From NCBI RefSeq assembly GCF_001507555.1, contig NZ_LQBO01000001.1, positions 1,736,001-1,800,000 on the forward strand: a stretch of 64,000 bases of DNA. The letters are read 5' to 3'. The DNA is from Thiomicrospira sp. XS5 (GTDB lineage Bacteria; Pseudomonadota; Gammaproteobacteria; Thiomicrospirales; Thiomicrospiraceae). Numbering within the stretch: the stretch's first letter is position 1; each line of letters begins with the position of its first letter. The position numbers and the translations under genes were made by a program. The notes under the pieces are model-generated. The model was given only the letters and a program-made list of their open reading frames with translations. It searched no databases and was not told where the DNA came from. Shown in pieces: positions 42,155-51,990 of this stretch.

Positions 42155-42183
42155 TGGACAGAGCTTTCGAAAATACGTACAAT
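42155..42183 (+). promoter_or_regulatory. Sigma-70 promoter for rpmJ
   Basis: TGGACA, 17 bases, TACAAT. The leader carries a small AGGC-TTCG-GCCT tetraloop hairpin near 42211-42222. No Zur-like operator is seen. Confidence 0.65.
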
Positions 42184-42240
42184 GCGCTCTTTCAAATTTG
42201 AACTTAGGCTTCGGCCTTAAAAACAATTGGATATCTAGAA

Positions 42241-42366
42241 ATGAAAATTTTATCTTCTTTGAAATCAGCGAAGACACGTCACAAGGACTGTCAAGTTGTC
42301 AGACGTCGCGGAAAAGTTTACGTTATTAACAAAACGAACCCAAGATTCAAAGCGCGTCAACGTTAA
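42241..42366 (+). CDS. rpmJ: 50S ribosomal protein L36, zinc-independent (type B)
   Basis: A 41-residue gene starting [18 protein letters not shown] and ending NPRFKARQR. This is the YkgO-like C-minus form: the CxxC...C..H zinc ribbon of ordinary L36 (MKVRASVKKLC) is replaced, with one Cys left. L36 caps the large-subunit stalk region of 23S rRNA. Its own promoter and a strong terminator make it a single-gene unit. Bacteria often switch to this form in low zinc; here it is unclear whether it is the only copy. Confidence 0.92.
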   Translation: MKILSSLKSAKTRHKDCQVVRRRGKVYVINKTNPRFKARQR

Positions 42367-42389
42367 TCTCTTAACCGAGATTCCAAACT

Positions 42390-42418
42390 AAAAAAGGCAC
42401 CTGATCAGTGCCTTTTTT
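42390..42418. terminator. Bidirectional terminator, rpmJ / cheV
   Basis: AAAAAAGGCAC and GTGCCTTTTTT, an 11-bp stem with a 7-base loop and T6 in both directions, between the convergent genes. Confidence 0.9.
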
Positions 42419-42453
42419 ATTATCTACCGTTCACACAACTTTGGAGTCAGCCG

Positions 42454-43440
42454 CTAGGCGACATCCTCTTTTCGATAAAATTTCGCTTCGATTTTCTTAA
42501 CCGTGTCCACGATCAACTGAGTATCCACTTTCCCAACAAAGTGATCCGCACCCATTTCCAAAACTTCACGGCTATTGTTATCACTGGTCATGGAGGTATG
42601 CACTACGATCGGAATATCCCGCGTTTTCGGGTTGCCACGTAATTCTTTAATGACCGTGTGACCTGAAGCCTCAGGCATTTCCAAATCGGTAAAGATCATC
42701 GAAACACCGCTCATGTCTTCGAGGGTATCGACGTAATCCAATAGCAAACGTCCATTATCAAAGGCTTTGTGTTTTAACCCTAGCTGTTCGAAAACCATCC
42801 CCATATACTTTTGGATCGCTTTACTGTCTTCCGCAAACAAAATTTCACGAGACATGATTGCATCGCAGAAATCATACTCGCTTTTGCCAACGTCTTTTGC
42901 AGATGAAAATATCTTTTCCGCCATAGATGGCATGGCTTCAATCAACAGCTTTTCGATATCCAAAATAAAGCACAGCGTTTCCGTGCCTTCCAGATAAGTA
43001 TGGTTAACGACCTGATTGGTATTGACATCGACATTGTAATTACTGGCCGGCTTGATATCCGCCCAATCCTTTTCCTCGACACCATGAATGTGCGCCACAC
43101 GCATACCAATAAAATTATGACTGAAATCAGACACAATAATGATCGACTTTTCACGCTCTTCCTCGGTCATTTCAAAGCCCATCCATTTAGGCAAATTAAT
43201 CACCGGCAAGTAAACGCCTCGTAACTCAATCATACCTTCAACCAATGGGTTGGTATCCGGCATTTCAGACAATTCAAACGCACGCCCTTCCAAGACTTCT
43301 CGTACCTTGAATACATTCATGCCGTAATATGGCGGCGTATAATCTTCACGTGGAAATTGAACCTGAAAAATCATCAGGCTCATCTGGTTGTTTTTACTAA
43401 GTTGAGCGGTTTTTTCAACCTGTTCCAGCGTCGTTGTCAT
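42454..43440 (-). CDS. cheV: Chemotaxis protein CheV (CheW + receiver domain)
   Basis: The 328-residue protein has an N-terminal CheW domain (LMIFQVQF... NVFKVREVLEG...) to about 185 and a receiver domain with phosphorylatable Asp in MIFTDLEMP, Ser/Thr in VVHTSM, and Lys in VGKVD. CheV couples receptors to CheA and adapts by phosphorylation. The ATG at 43440 follows GGGATTAACC. A sigma-28-like promoter is present upstream. No other chemotaxis gene is here. Confidence 0.92.
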   Translation of the reverse strand: MTTTLEQVEKTAQLSKNNQMSLMIFQVQFPREDYTPPYYGMNVFKVREVLEGRAFELSEMPDTNPLVEGMIELRGVYLPVINLPKWMGFEMTEEEREKSIIIVSDFSHNFIGMRVAHIHGVEEKDWADIKPASNYNVDVNTNQVVNHTYLEGTETLCFILDIEKLLIEAMPSMAEKIFSSAKDVGKSEYDFCDAIMSREILFAEDSKAIQKYMGMVFEQLGLKHKAFDNGRLLLDYVDTLEDMSGVSMIFTDLEMPEASGHTVIKELRGNPKTRDIPIVVHTSMTSDNNSREVLEMGADHFVGKVDTQLIVDTVKKIEAKFYRKEDVA

Positions 43441-43493
43441 GGTTAATCCCAATGTCTAGAGAATTATTGCCCGCTAAATGGTCAATTAACACC

Positions 43494-43519
43494 ATTGCGG
43501 CAGTGGTTTTTAAACTTTA
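43494..43519 (-). promoter_or_regulatory. Candidate sigma-28 (FliA) promoter for cheV
   Basis: Minus strand TAAAGTTT (43512-43519), 10 bases, GCCGCAAT (43494-43501). The -35 matches the consensus fully, the -10 5 of 8; the spacer is one base shorter than the usual 11. It lies 54 bases before the ATG. Confidence 0.5.
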
Positions 43520-43597
43520 ATCCAATTAAAGGGTTTTCTCAAATTAAAATTCATTATGAACTTCACTGAAATCCCTAATCATTATTTAGCACTGATT

Positions 43598-44218
43598 TTA
43601 GCTAACCGCATCCCGTATTTTTCGAACCGGTTTAAAAGAGTGTCGATACCCATCAATCAAACCGTACTCGGCGATCTTTTCCAAGTGCAACTTGGTCGGG
43701 TAACCTTTATGACTATCAAAGCCGTATTGCGGATAACATTTGTGCAAGGCCATCATTTGTTCGTCTCGATGCACTTTTGCCAAAATTGACGCGGCGCTGA
43801 TTTCCGGTATCTTGCCATCCCCTTTCACAATGGCTTCACACGGATATGAAATATTCGGACAGCGGTTTCCATCAACCAAGACCTTTTCAATCGGCAAGGT
43901 CAAGCCATCCACAGCACGCTTCATTGCCAGCATGGTGGCATGCAGAATATTCAATTCATCAATCTCTTGCGGTGTGGCATGCGCAATACAAAAACCTAAC
44001 GCCTGCGCTTTGATTTGCTCTGTTAACTGCTCACGCTTGGTATCGGACAGCGCCTTGGAATCTTTCAGGGGCAATAAGCAGTTTTCTGGCAAAATAACCG
44101 CCGCTGCAACCACATCTCCAATTAAGGGCCCTCGTCCAACTTCATCCACGCCGACCACATAGCCTTTTTCAGCAAAGGGGCCTGCACCGAACAAATCCAA
44201 TTCGCCTTGATGCTTCAT
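43598..44218 (-). CDS. rnhB: Ribonuclease HII
   Basis: The 206-residue protein has [20 protein letters not shown] with the DEXGRG motif, [10 protein letters not shown] and the later [12 protein letters not shown]; the four acidic catalytic residues are present. It cuts RNA in RNA/DNA hybrids, starting at single ribonucleotides. The ATG at 44218 overlaps the lpxB stop by four bases (ATGA), as in the conserved lpxA-lpxB-rnhB order. Confidence 0.95.
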   Translation of the reverse strand: MKHQGELDLFGAGPFAEKGYVVGVDEVGRGPLIGDVVAAAVILPENCLLPLKDSKALSDTKREQLTEQIKAQALGFCIAHATPQEIDELNILHATMLAMKRAVDGLTLPIEKVLVDGNRCPNISYPCEAIVKGDGKIPEISAASILAKVHRDEQMMALHKCYPQYGFDSHKGYPTKLHLEKIAEYGLIDGYRHSFKPVRKIRDAVS

Positions 44219-45456
44219 TCCGCCTCCAAGCCGGCCCATTCTACGATGGCATCGGCCGCCAGCTCTGACGCGTTTTGTTTTAATTGATGATATTGCGCAC
44301 TAAACTCCGTCAACTGAGCGTCTCGCATGGTTTGATCGGAAATCAATTTGGCCAGCCCTAACGCGATCTGTTGGGGCGTGGCTTCATCTTGTATAAACTC
44401 CGGCACAATGGTCTTTTGCGCTAAAACATTAGGCAACCCAATCCACTGCGTCGTTGCCAAACGACGCATAATCCAGTGCGTAATCGGGTGCAACTTAATC
44501 GCCAAAACCAGCGGGCGCTTCATCAAGGCGGCTTCCAAAGTCGCCGTTCCAGAGGTCACAATCAACTGATCTGATGCAGCCATGGCCAACTGTGCTTGCT
44601 GATCAATCAATCGCACATCCAACCCCTGACCAAAATCATTCAGTGACTGTTGTATACGCTGCTTTGCTTTATCATTTACACACGGGATAACGAATTTCAT
44701 CTGAGGGTACATGCCGTGTAAAATCACTGCCGCCTGGACATAAACATCGATCAGAAGGTTAATTTCACTGCTACGGGAACCAGGAAGCAAACCGGTGACC
44801 GGAACCGCTTCCGGCAACCCCAGCGCTTTTCGAGCCGCCGTACGGTTCGGTGTCTCAGGCACCTGGTTGGCCAAAGGGTGGCCGACAAATTTCGCCGGAA
44901 TACCGTATTTCTCATACAACGGCAACTCGAACGGAAACAACACCAAAACACCATCCACCCAGCGTTTAATTTTTAATAAACGTTTTTCTCGCCACGCCCA
45001 GACAGACGGGCCAACATAGTGAATGGCTGGAATTTTAGCGGCCTTCATCGCCGCTTCAACTCGAAAATTAAAGTCCGGCGCATCAACTCCGATAAACGCG
45101 GTTGGCTGAACATCCAACAAACGCTGGATCAATTCTTTACGTAACTTGAGCAGGCCTGGTAAAACCTTAAGAACTTCAAACAAGCCCATGACGGATAAAC
45201 GTTCCATTGGATACCAGCTTTCCATGCCTTCTGCCAGCATCTTTGGACCGCCGATACCGAGAAAACGAGCCGTCGGGAAACGTTTTTTAAGAGAAAGGAT
45301 TAATTCGGCGCCTAAAGTATCGCCGGAGGCTTCACCGGCAACCAAGGCAAAGACAGGAGAATCCGACGACACGCCTGTGAATTCGGGGCTATCGGACAAT
45401 GCCACGACTGGATTGTTTGAGGAAATTAACAAGCGTTCCCAGGGTGTCGCGTTCAT
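44215..45456 (-). CDS. lpxB: Lipid-A-disaccharide synthase
   Basis: The protein is recognised by [15 protein letters not shown] and [12 protein letters not shown] with later [13 protein letters not shown]. It joins UDP-diacylglucosamine and lipid X in lipid A synthesis. The ATG at 45456 gives a 35-residue N-terminal extension before the normal LpxB start and overlaps lpxA by 68 bases. A GTG at 45372 would avoid the overlap; neither has a good ribosome site, so the start is uncertain. A one-mismatch palindrome is at 45150-45159. Confidence 0.93.
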   Translation of the reverse strand: MNATPWERLLISSNNPVVALSDSPEFTGVSSDSPVFALVAGEASGDTLGAELILSLKKRFPTARFLGIGGPKMLAEGMESWYPMERLSVMGLFEVLKVLPGLLKLRKELIQRLLDVQPTAFIGVDAPDFNFRVEAAMKAAKIPAIHYVGPSVWAWREKRLLKIKRWVDGVLVLFPFELPLYEKYGIPAKFVGHPLANQVPETPNRTAARKALGLPEAVPVTGLLPGSRSSEINLLIDVYVQAAVILHGMYPQMKFVIPCVNDKAKQRIQQSLNDFGQGLDVRLIDQQAQLAMAASDQLIVTSGTATLEAALMKRPLVLAIKLHPITHWIMRRLATTQWIGLPNVLAQKTIVPEFIQDEATPQQIALGLAKLISDQTMRDAQLTEFSAQYHQLKQNASELAADAIVEWAGLEAE

Positions 45457-46159
45457 CGTTCATCGCATCAATTTCGTAAATCGCTTCTTCCAAACGATAG
45501 CCGGTGCGATAAAGCGCCCGATAAGCTTTTTTCACTAAGTTGATTTGCTCGCGATCAAACCCTCGTCGCTTCAAACCTTCGACATTCAGGCCGCGCGGAC
45601 CGGCCAGATTCCCGGAAACCGTGACAAAATTGGGTACGTCCTGGTTGATGACGCTGCCCATACCGCAAAAGGAATGTTCTCCAATGTTGCAGAACTGGTG
45701 GACCAGGGTATACCCCCCTAAAATGGCCCAATCATTCACAATCACATGACCGGCCAGAGCCGAAGCGTTGGCAAAAATCGCATGATTCCCGACCACACAA
45801 TCATGCGCAATATGCACCCCGGCCATAATCCAGTTATCATTGCCAATCGTGGTTTCACCGCGATCCTGTACCGTGCCACGATTAACTGTGACATTTTCAC
45901 GAAAAGTATTGTTATCCCCGATGACCAGTGTAGTCGGCTCGTCTACGTACTTCTTATCCTGAGGAGCGGCACCAATGGAGCAAAACTGATAGAAGCGATT
46001 GTTTTTACCAATCGTGGTTGGTCCCGAAATGACGACATGCGGCCCAACAACCGTTCCTTCGTCAATCGACACCGGTCCTTCAATAATGGAATAGGGACCA
46101 ATTTCGACATCCGCCGCGATCTTCGCCTGAGAATCAACAATTGCCGTTGAATGTATCAC
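45389..46159 (-). CDS. lpxA: UDP-N-acetylglucosamine O-acyltransferase LpxA
   Basis: The 256-residue protein is a left-handed parallel beta-helix built from hexapeptide repeats (IHSTAIVDSQAKI...) with the catalytic His in IAHDCVVGNHAIFANAS and the LpxA C-terminal helical domain (LKRRGFDREQINLVKKAYRAL). It moves an R-3-hydroxyacyl chain from ACP to the 3-OH of UDP-GlcNAc, the first lipid A step. It follows fabZ with 24 bases between. Confidence 0.96.
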   Translation of the reverse strand: MIHSTAIVDSQAKIAADVEIGPYSIIEGPVSIDEGTVVGPHVVISGPTTIGKNNRFYQFCSIGAAPQDKKYVDEPTTLVIGDNNTFRENVTVNRGTVQDRGETTIGNDNWIMAGVHIAHDCVVGNHAIFANASALAGHVIVNDWAILGGYTLVHQFCNIGEHSFCGMGSVINQDVPNFVTVSGNLAGPRGLNVEGLKRRGFDREQINLVKKAYRALYRTGYRLEEAIYEIDAMNDERDTLGTLVNFLKQSSRGIVR

Positions 46160-46183
46160 TCAATATCCTTTATTCTGAAGCGA

Positions 46184-46624
46184 TTAAACTCTGCGTTCCG
46201 CGCACATCATGTCACAGGAAGCAATCATCTTCCCGTCGACGCTGGTCGTACACTGAAATTTCCAAATTCCTTTTTTGTTATTGATCGTTTTAACTTCAAA
46301 CTCCAAACGATCCCCCGGCACCGCCGGCTTTCTGAAACGGCAATTATCCACAGCCGCCAAGTAGTACATGGAAGTGCCATCTGGCTTCACTTCTTGAGTC
46401 TTAAAGGCCAGAATTCCGGTACACTGCGCCATGGCTTCGATAATCATAACGCCGGGCATAATGGGGTTATCCGGAAAGTGGCCGGTAAATTGAGGCTCGT
46501 TATAAGTTACATTCTTATAGGCTTTTAAAGACTCACCCGCGTTGAATTCAGTAACGCGATCCACCAGCAAAAAAGGATAACGGTGCGGCAGATATTCAAA
46601 AATTTCTTTTATATCGATTAGCAT
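46184..46624 (-). CDS. fabZ: 3-hydroxyacyl-ACP dehydratase FabZ
   Basis: The 146-residue hot-dog-fold protein has [14 protein letters not shown], then [20 protein letters not shown] with the catalytic His and Glu. It removes water in fatty acid elongation and competes with LpxA/D for hydroxyacyl-ACP, which fits its place between them. One base separates it from lpxD. Confidence 0.97.
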   Translation of the reverse strand: MLIDIKEIFEYLPHRYPFLLVDRVTEFNAGESLKAYKNVTYNEPQFTGHFPDNPIMPGVMIIEAMAQCTGILAFKTQEVKPDGTSMYYLAAVDNCRFRKPAVPGDRLEFEVKTINNKKGIWKFQCTTSVDGKMIASCDMMCAERRV

Positions 46625-46625
46625 T

Positions 46626-47669
46626 TTAATTATTTTCCAATTGTGATTTTATTTCTTCTAATTCGCTTTCCAACCGCTTCACTTTCTGAGCCATTTTATT
46701 CAGCCCTTTCATGCGAACCATGGTCTTTTGCCATTCTGAAGTCGGTACAGCAGGAAATCCGGAATAACTTCCTGCCTGTTTGATATAACCGGTCACCCCG
46801 GATTTAGCCCCTAAGTGAGTTTTATCAGCAATCGTGACATGCCCAGCAACCCCCGTTTGCCCTGCCAGCACACAGTATTTGCCAATTTCGGTACTACCAG
46901 CAATACCAACCTGACTGACAATCACTGTACCGTAGCCAACCTTTACGTTATGAGCAATTTGCACCAAACAATCAATTATACAGTTAGATTCGATCACTGT
47001 ATCATTTATTGTCCCTCGGTTAATCGTGGTATTATTACCGATATAAACGCGATCACCAATCACCACCCGTCCAATCTGGGGAATATGGCGCCATTCACCT
47101 TTTTCATTCGCGAACCCAAAGCCTTCGCCTCCAATCACGCACCCCGATTCAAGGCGTACATCTTCACCAATAACACAGTCGTGCATAATCGTCACATTTG
47201 GTGCTAAATAGCCGCGATGGTTGATGATCGTATCCGCTCCAATGACCGTCCCAGCGCCAATATAAACGTCATCCCCAATAATGGCATTAGGCCCAATAAC
47301 CACATTAGGGCCAATGAAAACCGATTGGCCGATGGTTGCACTTGCATCAATCACCGCCGACTCATGAATCCCTGGCGCCGACTTTTGCGGGTTTAATAAC
47401 TGCGCCGTTAACGCATACACATAATAAGGGTTTTTGACCAATAAACGATTAGCGGACGTCATATCCCGGTGCTCGGGTTTCAGGATAATGGCCCCGGCCA
47501 GACTGGCTTCCAACTCTGTTATACGCTTATTGTCGGAAAGAAAACTGATATGAGACGGCTCGGCTTCAAGTAACCCTGAAACCTGGTCTATTGAATGGGA
47601 TGAATCACCTAAAAACTCAACGTCAACACCTTGTTTCGCTAGATGATCTAAAATCGCTTGAAGCTTCAA
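46626..47669 (-). CDS. lpxD: UDP-3-O-(3-hydroxyacyl)glucosamine N-acyltransferase LpxD
   Basis: The 347-residue protein has an N-terminal uridine-binding domain ([19 protein letters not shown]), a long run of hexapeptide repeats with the catalytic His in [22 protein letters not shown], and a C-terminal helix. It adds the second acyl chain in lipid A synthesis. Confidence 0.96.
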   Translation of the reverse strand: MKLQAILDHLAKQGVDVEFLGDSSHSIDQVSGLLEAEPSHISFLSDNKRITELEASLAGAIILKPEHRDMTSANRLLVKNPYYVYALTAQLLNPQKSAPGIHESAVIDASATIGQSVFIGPNVVIGPNAIIGDDVYIGAGTVIGADTIINHRGYLAPNVTIMHDCVIGEDVRLESGCVIGGEGFGFANEKGEWRHIPQIGRVVIGDRVYIGNNTTINRGTINDTVIESNCIIDCLVQIAHNVKVGYGTVIVSQVGIAGSTEIGKYCVLAGQTGVAGHVTIADKTHLGAKSGVTGYIKQAGSYSGFPAVPTSEWQKTMVRMKGLNKMAQKVKRLESELEEIKSQLENN

Positions 47670-47686
47670 TCTTATACTCTAAAATG

Positions 47687-48220
47687 TTACTTATTAAAAT
47701 TGGATCGTTTTTTCTTGTATTCTTTTTCCAAATACTCCAAAACACTTTGTGTAATATCTAAACGGTTGTTGGTATAAGCAATGCCTTCATATAAAATCAA
47801 GTCAAACTTTTGTTGTTTACCTATTTCTTTAATCGCCTGATTAACCAGACTCTGAAGGGCTGCCAATTCTTCATTACGGCGAATATTGACCAATTCCTGA
47901 ATATCATTACGCTTGCGCTGAATATCACGAGACATCATGCTGATTTCACGCTCAGTCGTCACTTTTTGTGAGTCCGACATCACCAGCTGATTTTTTTGAT
48001 AATCTTGCTGCTTCTTCTCCAGCTTTTTCGCCAATTTTTTTAATTCGGCTTGCTGAGGACCAAACTCCTTTTCCAGGTTTTGTCCGGCCGCTTGCGCTTG
48101 AGGCGCTTTTTCAAGCAGCAGAGCGACATTGACCACGCCCAGCTTTGCCGGTTGTGCCAGGGTCTGACCAGACAAGAAAACGAATACGCTTCCGACTAAA
48201 ATCGCGAGCCACTTTCGCAT
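47687..48220 (-). CDS. skp: Periplasmic chaperone OmpH/Skp
   Basis: The 177-residue protein has a signal peptide (RKWLAILVGSVFVFLSGQTLA), then a beta-stranded base and a long coiled coil rich in Lys/Glu (about 50-120), the tentacles of Skp. It keeps unfolded outer membrane proteins soluble on the way to BamA. The ATG at 48220 is preferred because GGA lies 9 bases before it; an ATG three codons upstream abuts the same site. Confidence 0.9.
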   Translation of the reverse strand: MRKWLAILVGSVFVFLSGQTLAQPAKLGVVNVALLLEKAPQAQAAGQNLEKEFGPQQAELKKLAKKLEKKQQDYQKNQLVMSDSQKVTTEREISMMSRDIQRKRNDIQELVNIRRNEELAALQSLVNQAIKEIGKQQKFDLILYEGIAYTNNRLDITQSVLEYLEKEYKKKRSNFNK

Positions 48221-48254
48221 AAAAAACATTCCTTAACTCTAAAATATTTGAAAT

Positions 48255-48283
48255 ATTGTATCCGATTTAATGAGGATTTTTAA
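48255..48283 (-). promoter_or_regulatory. Candidate sigma-70 promoter for skp-lpxD
   Basis: Minus strand TTAAAA (48278-48283), 17 bases, TACAAT (48255-48260), in the 112-base gap after bamA. Confidence 0.45.
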
Positions 48284-48332
48284 CCATATTTATACAGAGT
48301 ATCGCGAAACCGATTCCTCCGTTTAAACAAGG

Positions 48333-50627
48333 TTACATTGCCACACCTAAATTAAATTGGAATACCTGTGTTTTGTCGGCGTCAGTGTAGTTCAAAGCCT
48401 TCGCAAAACTGAATGACAGAGGACCCACCGGGGTAATCCAGGAAACCCCCAAACCAACTGAAGAGCGGAACTCCGGTAACTTCACTTCATTCCAGTCGGT
48501 AAACACGTTCCCCGCATCGGCAAACAAACTCAAGCGTAAGTTCCCGGAATCCTCAATAAACGGCATTGGGAAAATCACTTCCGCATTAGAAACAATTCGG
48601 ATCCGCCCCCCCGTCGGATCATCCGAACCATCCGTGGCCTCATCATATCTCGGGCCTAAAGAGTTCGGTTCATACCCTCGTACCGTTCCGATACCGCCCG
48701 CATAGAAGTTTTCATAAAATGGAATGCCTTTGTAGCCATTATAACCATCCCCATAAGCGACATCCCCTTTCAAACGCAGCGTAAAGATATCCGACAACGG
48801 TTGATAAAAGGTTTCATTCAGATACAGTTTATAGAAAGACACATCCGAGTTGGTCGGCATGACCAATTCACCACTGACACTGGTTTTCTGCCCTTCCGTC
48901 GGGAAATAAAACGCATTTTTAGTATCATGGCTCCAGCCCATGGTATACCGCACCGAATTAAAGTGTTTACCATTTTCATCCGTATAGTTTTTACAATACA
49001 AGAAATCGTCAACACACTCGAGCGTTTGGTCGTCGAACTTTAAGCCATAACTCAAATTATTCCATTCACTGGTCGGGTACCCCAAATTCAAACGGATACC
49101 GTAGTTATTCGTGGTGTAACTGGATACGTCGAGTTCTGCAGCATCAATTTCACGATAATACAGTCCGCCACCCAACGAAACCCCGTCAACGGTAAAGTAA
49201 GGGTTGGTCACCCCAATATCCGCGGATTTCGTCGACGCACTGTAAGTTCCGTTAATGTTTGCTCGATACCCCGAACCGATGACGTTTCGTTCTGTCACCC
49301 CTAACGTAAAGCTCACACCATCTACCTGTGAATACCCCACACCCGCATTAAAGGACCCGGTGGACTGCTCTTCCACTTTCACCACTAAATCAACCTGATC
49401 TTTGGAAATACGGTCGGTATCGATTTTCGCGGTTTTAAAATAGCCCAGTCGATTTAAGCGGGTATTCGAGCGCCGAACGGCTTTCAAGGAATAAGGCGCA
49501 CTCTCAAACTGACGTAACTCTCGACGAATCACATAGTCTTTCGTTCGCGTGTTTCCTTCTATTCGAATGCGACGAACATAAACGCGGCTTTTCGGTTCAA
49601 TTCGGAAGTCCAAAGACACCAGACGGTTGTCTTTATCCAGGTTGGTAATCGGTTCGATTTCTGCAAAGGCATAGCCTTCCTCACTCAATCGATCGCGAAT
49701 AGCATTAACGGTGGCCACAATCTTACTGCGAGAGAAATACTCGCCTTCACGGATTCTCAACAGACCACGCAACTCTTCTTGCGTAATAATGGTATCGCCG
49801 GTGAATTTAATTGTAGAAACCGTATATTGCGGCCCTTCTTTCATATTAATGGTCAAAAACACCTGCGTCTTATCCAACGACAGACTGACCTGTGATGAAA
49901 TGACTTTAAACTCAGCAAACCCGCGGTCCATATAATAGGAACGAAGCGTTTCAATATCCGATTGCAATTTCGGCTTAGCATACTTGTCCGAATCACCAAA
50001 CATCGCGGATTCGGATAACAACATGGCTTCTTTCAGACGATCATCTTCATAAGTTTGGTTACCCACTAATGTGATACGCCCGATACTGGCCGGTTTACCT
50101 TCTTCCACCTTAATCACCAAGCCCACCCGGTTACGCGGCAAGTCCGTGACCTCAATATCCACTTCCGCTGCGTAATAGCCCTGGTTCTGGTAACGGCGAC
50201 GTAAATCCAGAATGATACGATCCATTTGCGTATCGTTGAAAATACGGCCTTGTTTGACGCCCAGCGAATCCAGCGCCATATTCATATCGTCGGTTTTAAT
50301 CAGCTCATTCCCTTCAATGGTAATGTCCGCAATCGAAGGACGTTCCAACACGCGAATGACTAAAACCCCGTCATCTTGCTCAAAAAAAGCAATATCACGG
50401 AAAAAACCGGTTTTGTAGAGTTTTTCAATGCCCTCTTGGGTTTTGGCCGCCGTCAGTTCATCGCCCACATCAACCGGCAAATAACTACGAATGGTTTCAA
50501 AACTGATGCGTTTATTACCTTCAATTTCAATTTTTTCAATTTTAAAATCGGCGGCTTGCGCGGTGCTCAGCACGGTAAAGAAAAACACCAGTACCAAAAA
50601 AACACGCTGAGAAAACTGTTTAACCAT
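48333..50627 (-). CDS. bamA: Outer membrane protein assembly factor BamA
   Basis: The 764-residue protein has a signal peptide (QRVFLVLVFFFTVLSTAQA), five POTRA domains (about 25-425) and a 16-stranded barrel with the VRGY-like GTVRGYEP in loop 6 and a final strand ending QFNLGVAM. It folds and inserts outer membrane proteins. The ATG at 50627 is chosen as the signal peptide start; it overlaps the rseP stop by 8 bases. Confidence 0.96.
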   Translation of the reverse strand: MVKQFSQRVFLVLVFFFTVLSTAQAADFKIEKIEIEGNKRISFETIRSYLPVDVGDELTAAKTQEGIEKLYKTGFFRDIAFFEQDDGVLVIRVLERPSIADITIEGNELIKTDDMNMALDSLGVKQGRIFNDTQMDRIILDLRRRYQNQGYYAAEVDIEVTDLPRNRVGLVIKVEEGKPASIGRITLVGNQTYEDDRLKEAMLLSESAMFGDSDKYAKPKLQSDIETLRSYYMDRGFAEFKVISSQVSLSLDKTQVFLTINMKEGPQYTVSTIKFTGDTIITQEELRGLLRIREGEYFSRSKIVATVNAIRDRLSEEGYAFAEIEPITNLDKDNRLVSLDFRIEPKSRVYVRRIRIEGNTRTKDYVIRRELRQFESAPYSLKAVRRSNTRLNRLGYFKTAKIDTDRISKDQVDLVVKVEEQSTGSFNAGVGYSQVDGVSFTLGVTERNVIGSGYRANINGTYSASTKSADIGVTNPYFTVDGVSLGGGLYYREIDAAELDVSSYTTNNYGIRLNLGYPTSEWNNLSYGLKFDDQTLECVDDFLYCKNYTDENGKHFNSVRYTMGWSHDTKNAFYFPTEGQKTSVSGELVMPTNSDVSFYKLYLNETFYQPLSDIFTLRLKGDVAYGDGYNGYKGIPFYENFYAGGIGTVRGYEPNSLGPRYDEATDGSDDPTGGRIRIVSNAEVIFPMPFIEDSGNLRLSLFADAGNVFTDWNEVKLPEFRSSVGLGVSWITPVGPLSFSFAKALNYTDADKTQVFQFNLGVAM

Positions 50628-51990
50628 TCGAAATTCGTACCACATCATTAAATAAAGCAAAAAACGTCAGGCCTAAAATTAACATCAGGCCAATCTTCTG
50701 AGCACCGGCTTCAATCGATTCTTTAACCGGCGCGCCTTTAATCATTTCAATCACATAAAAAAACAAGTGCCCACCATCCAAAACCGGAATCGGCAACAAG
50801 TTCAAAATCCCCAAACTCAAGCTGAGCAATCCCAGTAAGCTTAAAAAAGCGATCCAGCCAGACTGCATCGCCTTACCGGAAAATTCAGCAATACTCACCG
50901 GACCGGAAATATTGGTCACCGAAACACTTCCAACCAACATCCCTTTGATCATGTTCAGTGTCATTTCAACCAAGTCGACGGTGTGATGCCAGCCTTTTGC
51001 CAAAGAGGTCAGCGGGCCATAAGAAACCGTTACACGGTAAGCATCCAAAGCTGCTCTGTCCATTTTTACCGCCGCGCCCAAAGACCCCATGGGGCCGGAA
51101 GCGGTTTCTCTTTGTGCTAAAACACCGCTCACAAACACCATCTGCCCTTTGCGGTCGACCAGCAATTCTACTTCTTTACCGGGACGTTTGCGCACATATT
51201 CAACCAATTGCGACCAAAAATCGATCGATTGCCCATCAATACGGCGCACCCAATCGCCACTTTGAAGCCCCATCTTTTGGGCCGGAGAAGCATCCACTAC
51301 GCGACTGATAACCGGTCGAATTTCCGGGTATTTCGGCGCAAACCCAAGTGTGCTCAACCAGTCCTGCTTAGGTTGATTAATGTCCAAGCCTGACAGCGAC
51401 AAAACCACATTTTTCGACTCAACCCCATTTAAGGCTTGCAACCCCACACGGATATCCGTTTGTTCCTTTACCAGTGCTTGCAACACTTGCTGGTACACCG
51501 CGCGCCAATCCAAAACATCGTTACCATCTACCGACAAAACCTGCCAGGCCTGGGTGTTTTCGGGCAAACTTTCCGCCAAAGGCGTTTGCGGCGAAATCTT
51601 CTCAAAGACCGGTTTCAAGCCCGAAATCCCAGAAAAATAGATCAATGAAAACACCAGCCAGGCAAACACTAAGTTCACCACTGGCCCCGCCGCGACAACG
51701 GCAAATCGGCGATACACGTTTTGGCGATTAAACGCTCTCGGTAAATCTTCCGGGGCGACCGGGCCTTCTCGCTCATCGACAAATTTGACGTAGCCCCCCA
51801 AGGGAATGGCACTTAGCTGGAACTGAGTTTCGCCCATTTGTCTGCGGTAAAAAACTTTACCGAACCCTAAAGAGAAATGCGTCACTTTGATATTAAAGGC
51901 GCGCGCGACAATGTAGTGACCCCATTCATGGATCGCGACCAACAAGCCCATTGCCACAACAAACCCAGCAATCGACCATAAAATCGTCAT
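50620..51990 (-). CDS. rseP: Site-2 zinc protease RseP
   Basis: The 456-residue membrane protein has HEWGH in the first helix (residues 22-26), two PDZ domains in the periplasm (about 110-310), and LPIPVLDGGH near the end for the third zinc ligand. It cuts RseA and releases sigma-E. The ATG at 51990 overlaps the cdsA stop by four bases; starts up to 18 bases upstream are in frame. dxr, present here in many gammas, is missing. A palindrome is read TQAWQ. Confidence 0.95.
   Translation of the reverse strand: MTILWSIAGFVVAMGLLVAIHEWGHYIVARAFNIKVTHFSLGFGKVFYRRQMGETQFQLSAIPLGGYVKFVDEREGPVAPEDLPRAFNRQNVYRRFAVVAAGPVVNLVFAWLVFSLIYFSGISGLKPVFEKISPQTPLAESLPENTQAWQVLSVDGNDVLDWRAVYQQVLQALVKEQTDIRVGLQALNGVESKNVVLSLSGLDINQPKQDWLSTLGFAPKYPEIRPVISRVVDASPAQKMGLQSGDWVRRIDGQSIDFWSQLVEYVRKRPGKEVELLVDRKGQMVFVSGVLAQRETASGPMGSLGAAVKMDRAALDAYRVTVSYGPLTSLAKGWHHTVDLVEMTLNMIKGMLVGSVSVTNISGPVSIAEFSGKAMQSGWIAFLSLLGLLSLSLGILNLLPIPVLDGGHLFFYVIEMIKGAPVKESIEAGAQKIGLMLILGLTFFALFNDVVRISNG
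51544..51553. repeat. CCAGGCCTGG palindrome copy 14
   Basis: In rseP, read Gln-Ala-Trp; GTGTTTTCG follows. It ends a 13.6-kb stretch without an exact copy. Confidence 0.9.

Noticed and set aside
43492-43513. Plus-strand hairpin ACCATTG..CAGTGGT with TTTTT
   Set aside because: No plus-strand gene ends there; it overlaps the sigma-28-like promoter of cheV, and the stem has a G-U pair and a 3-base loop.
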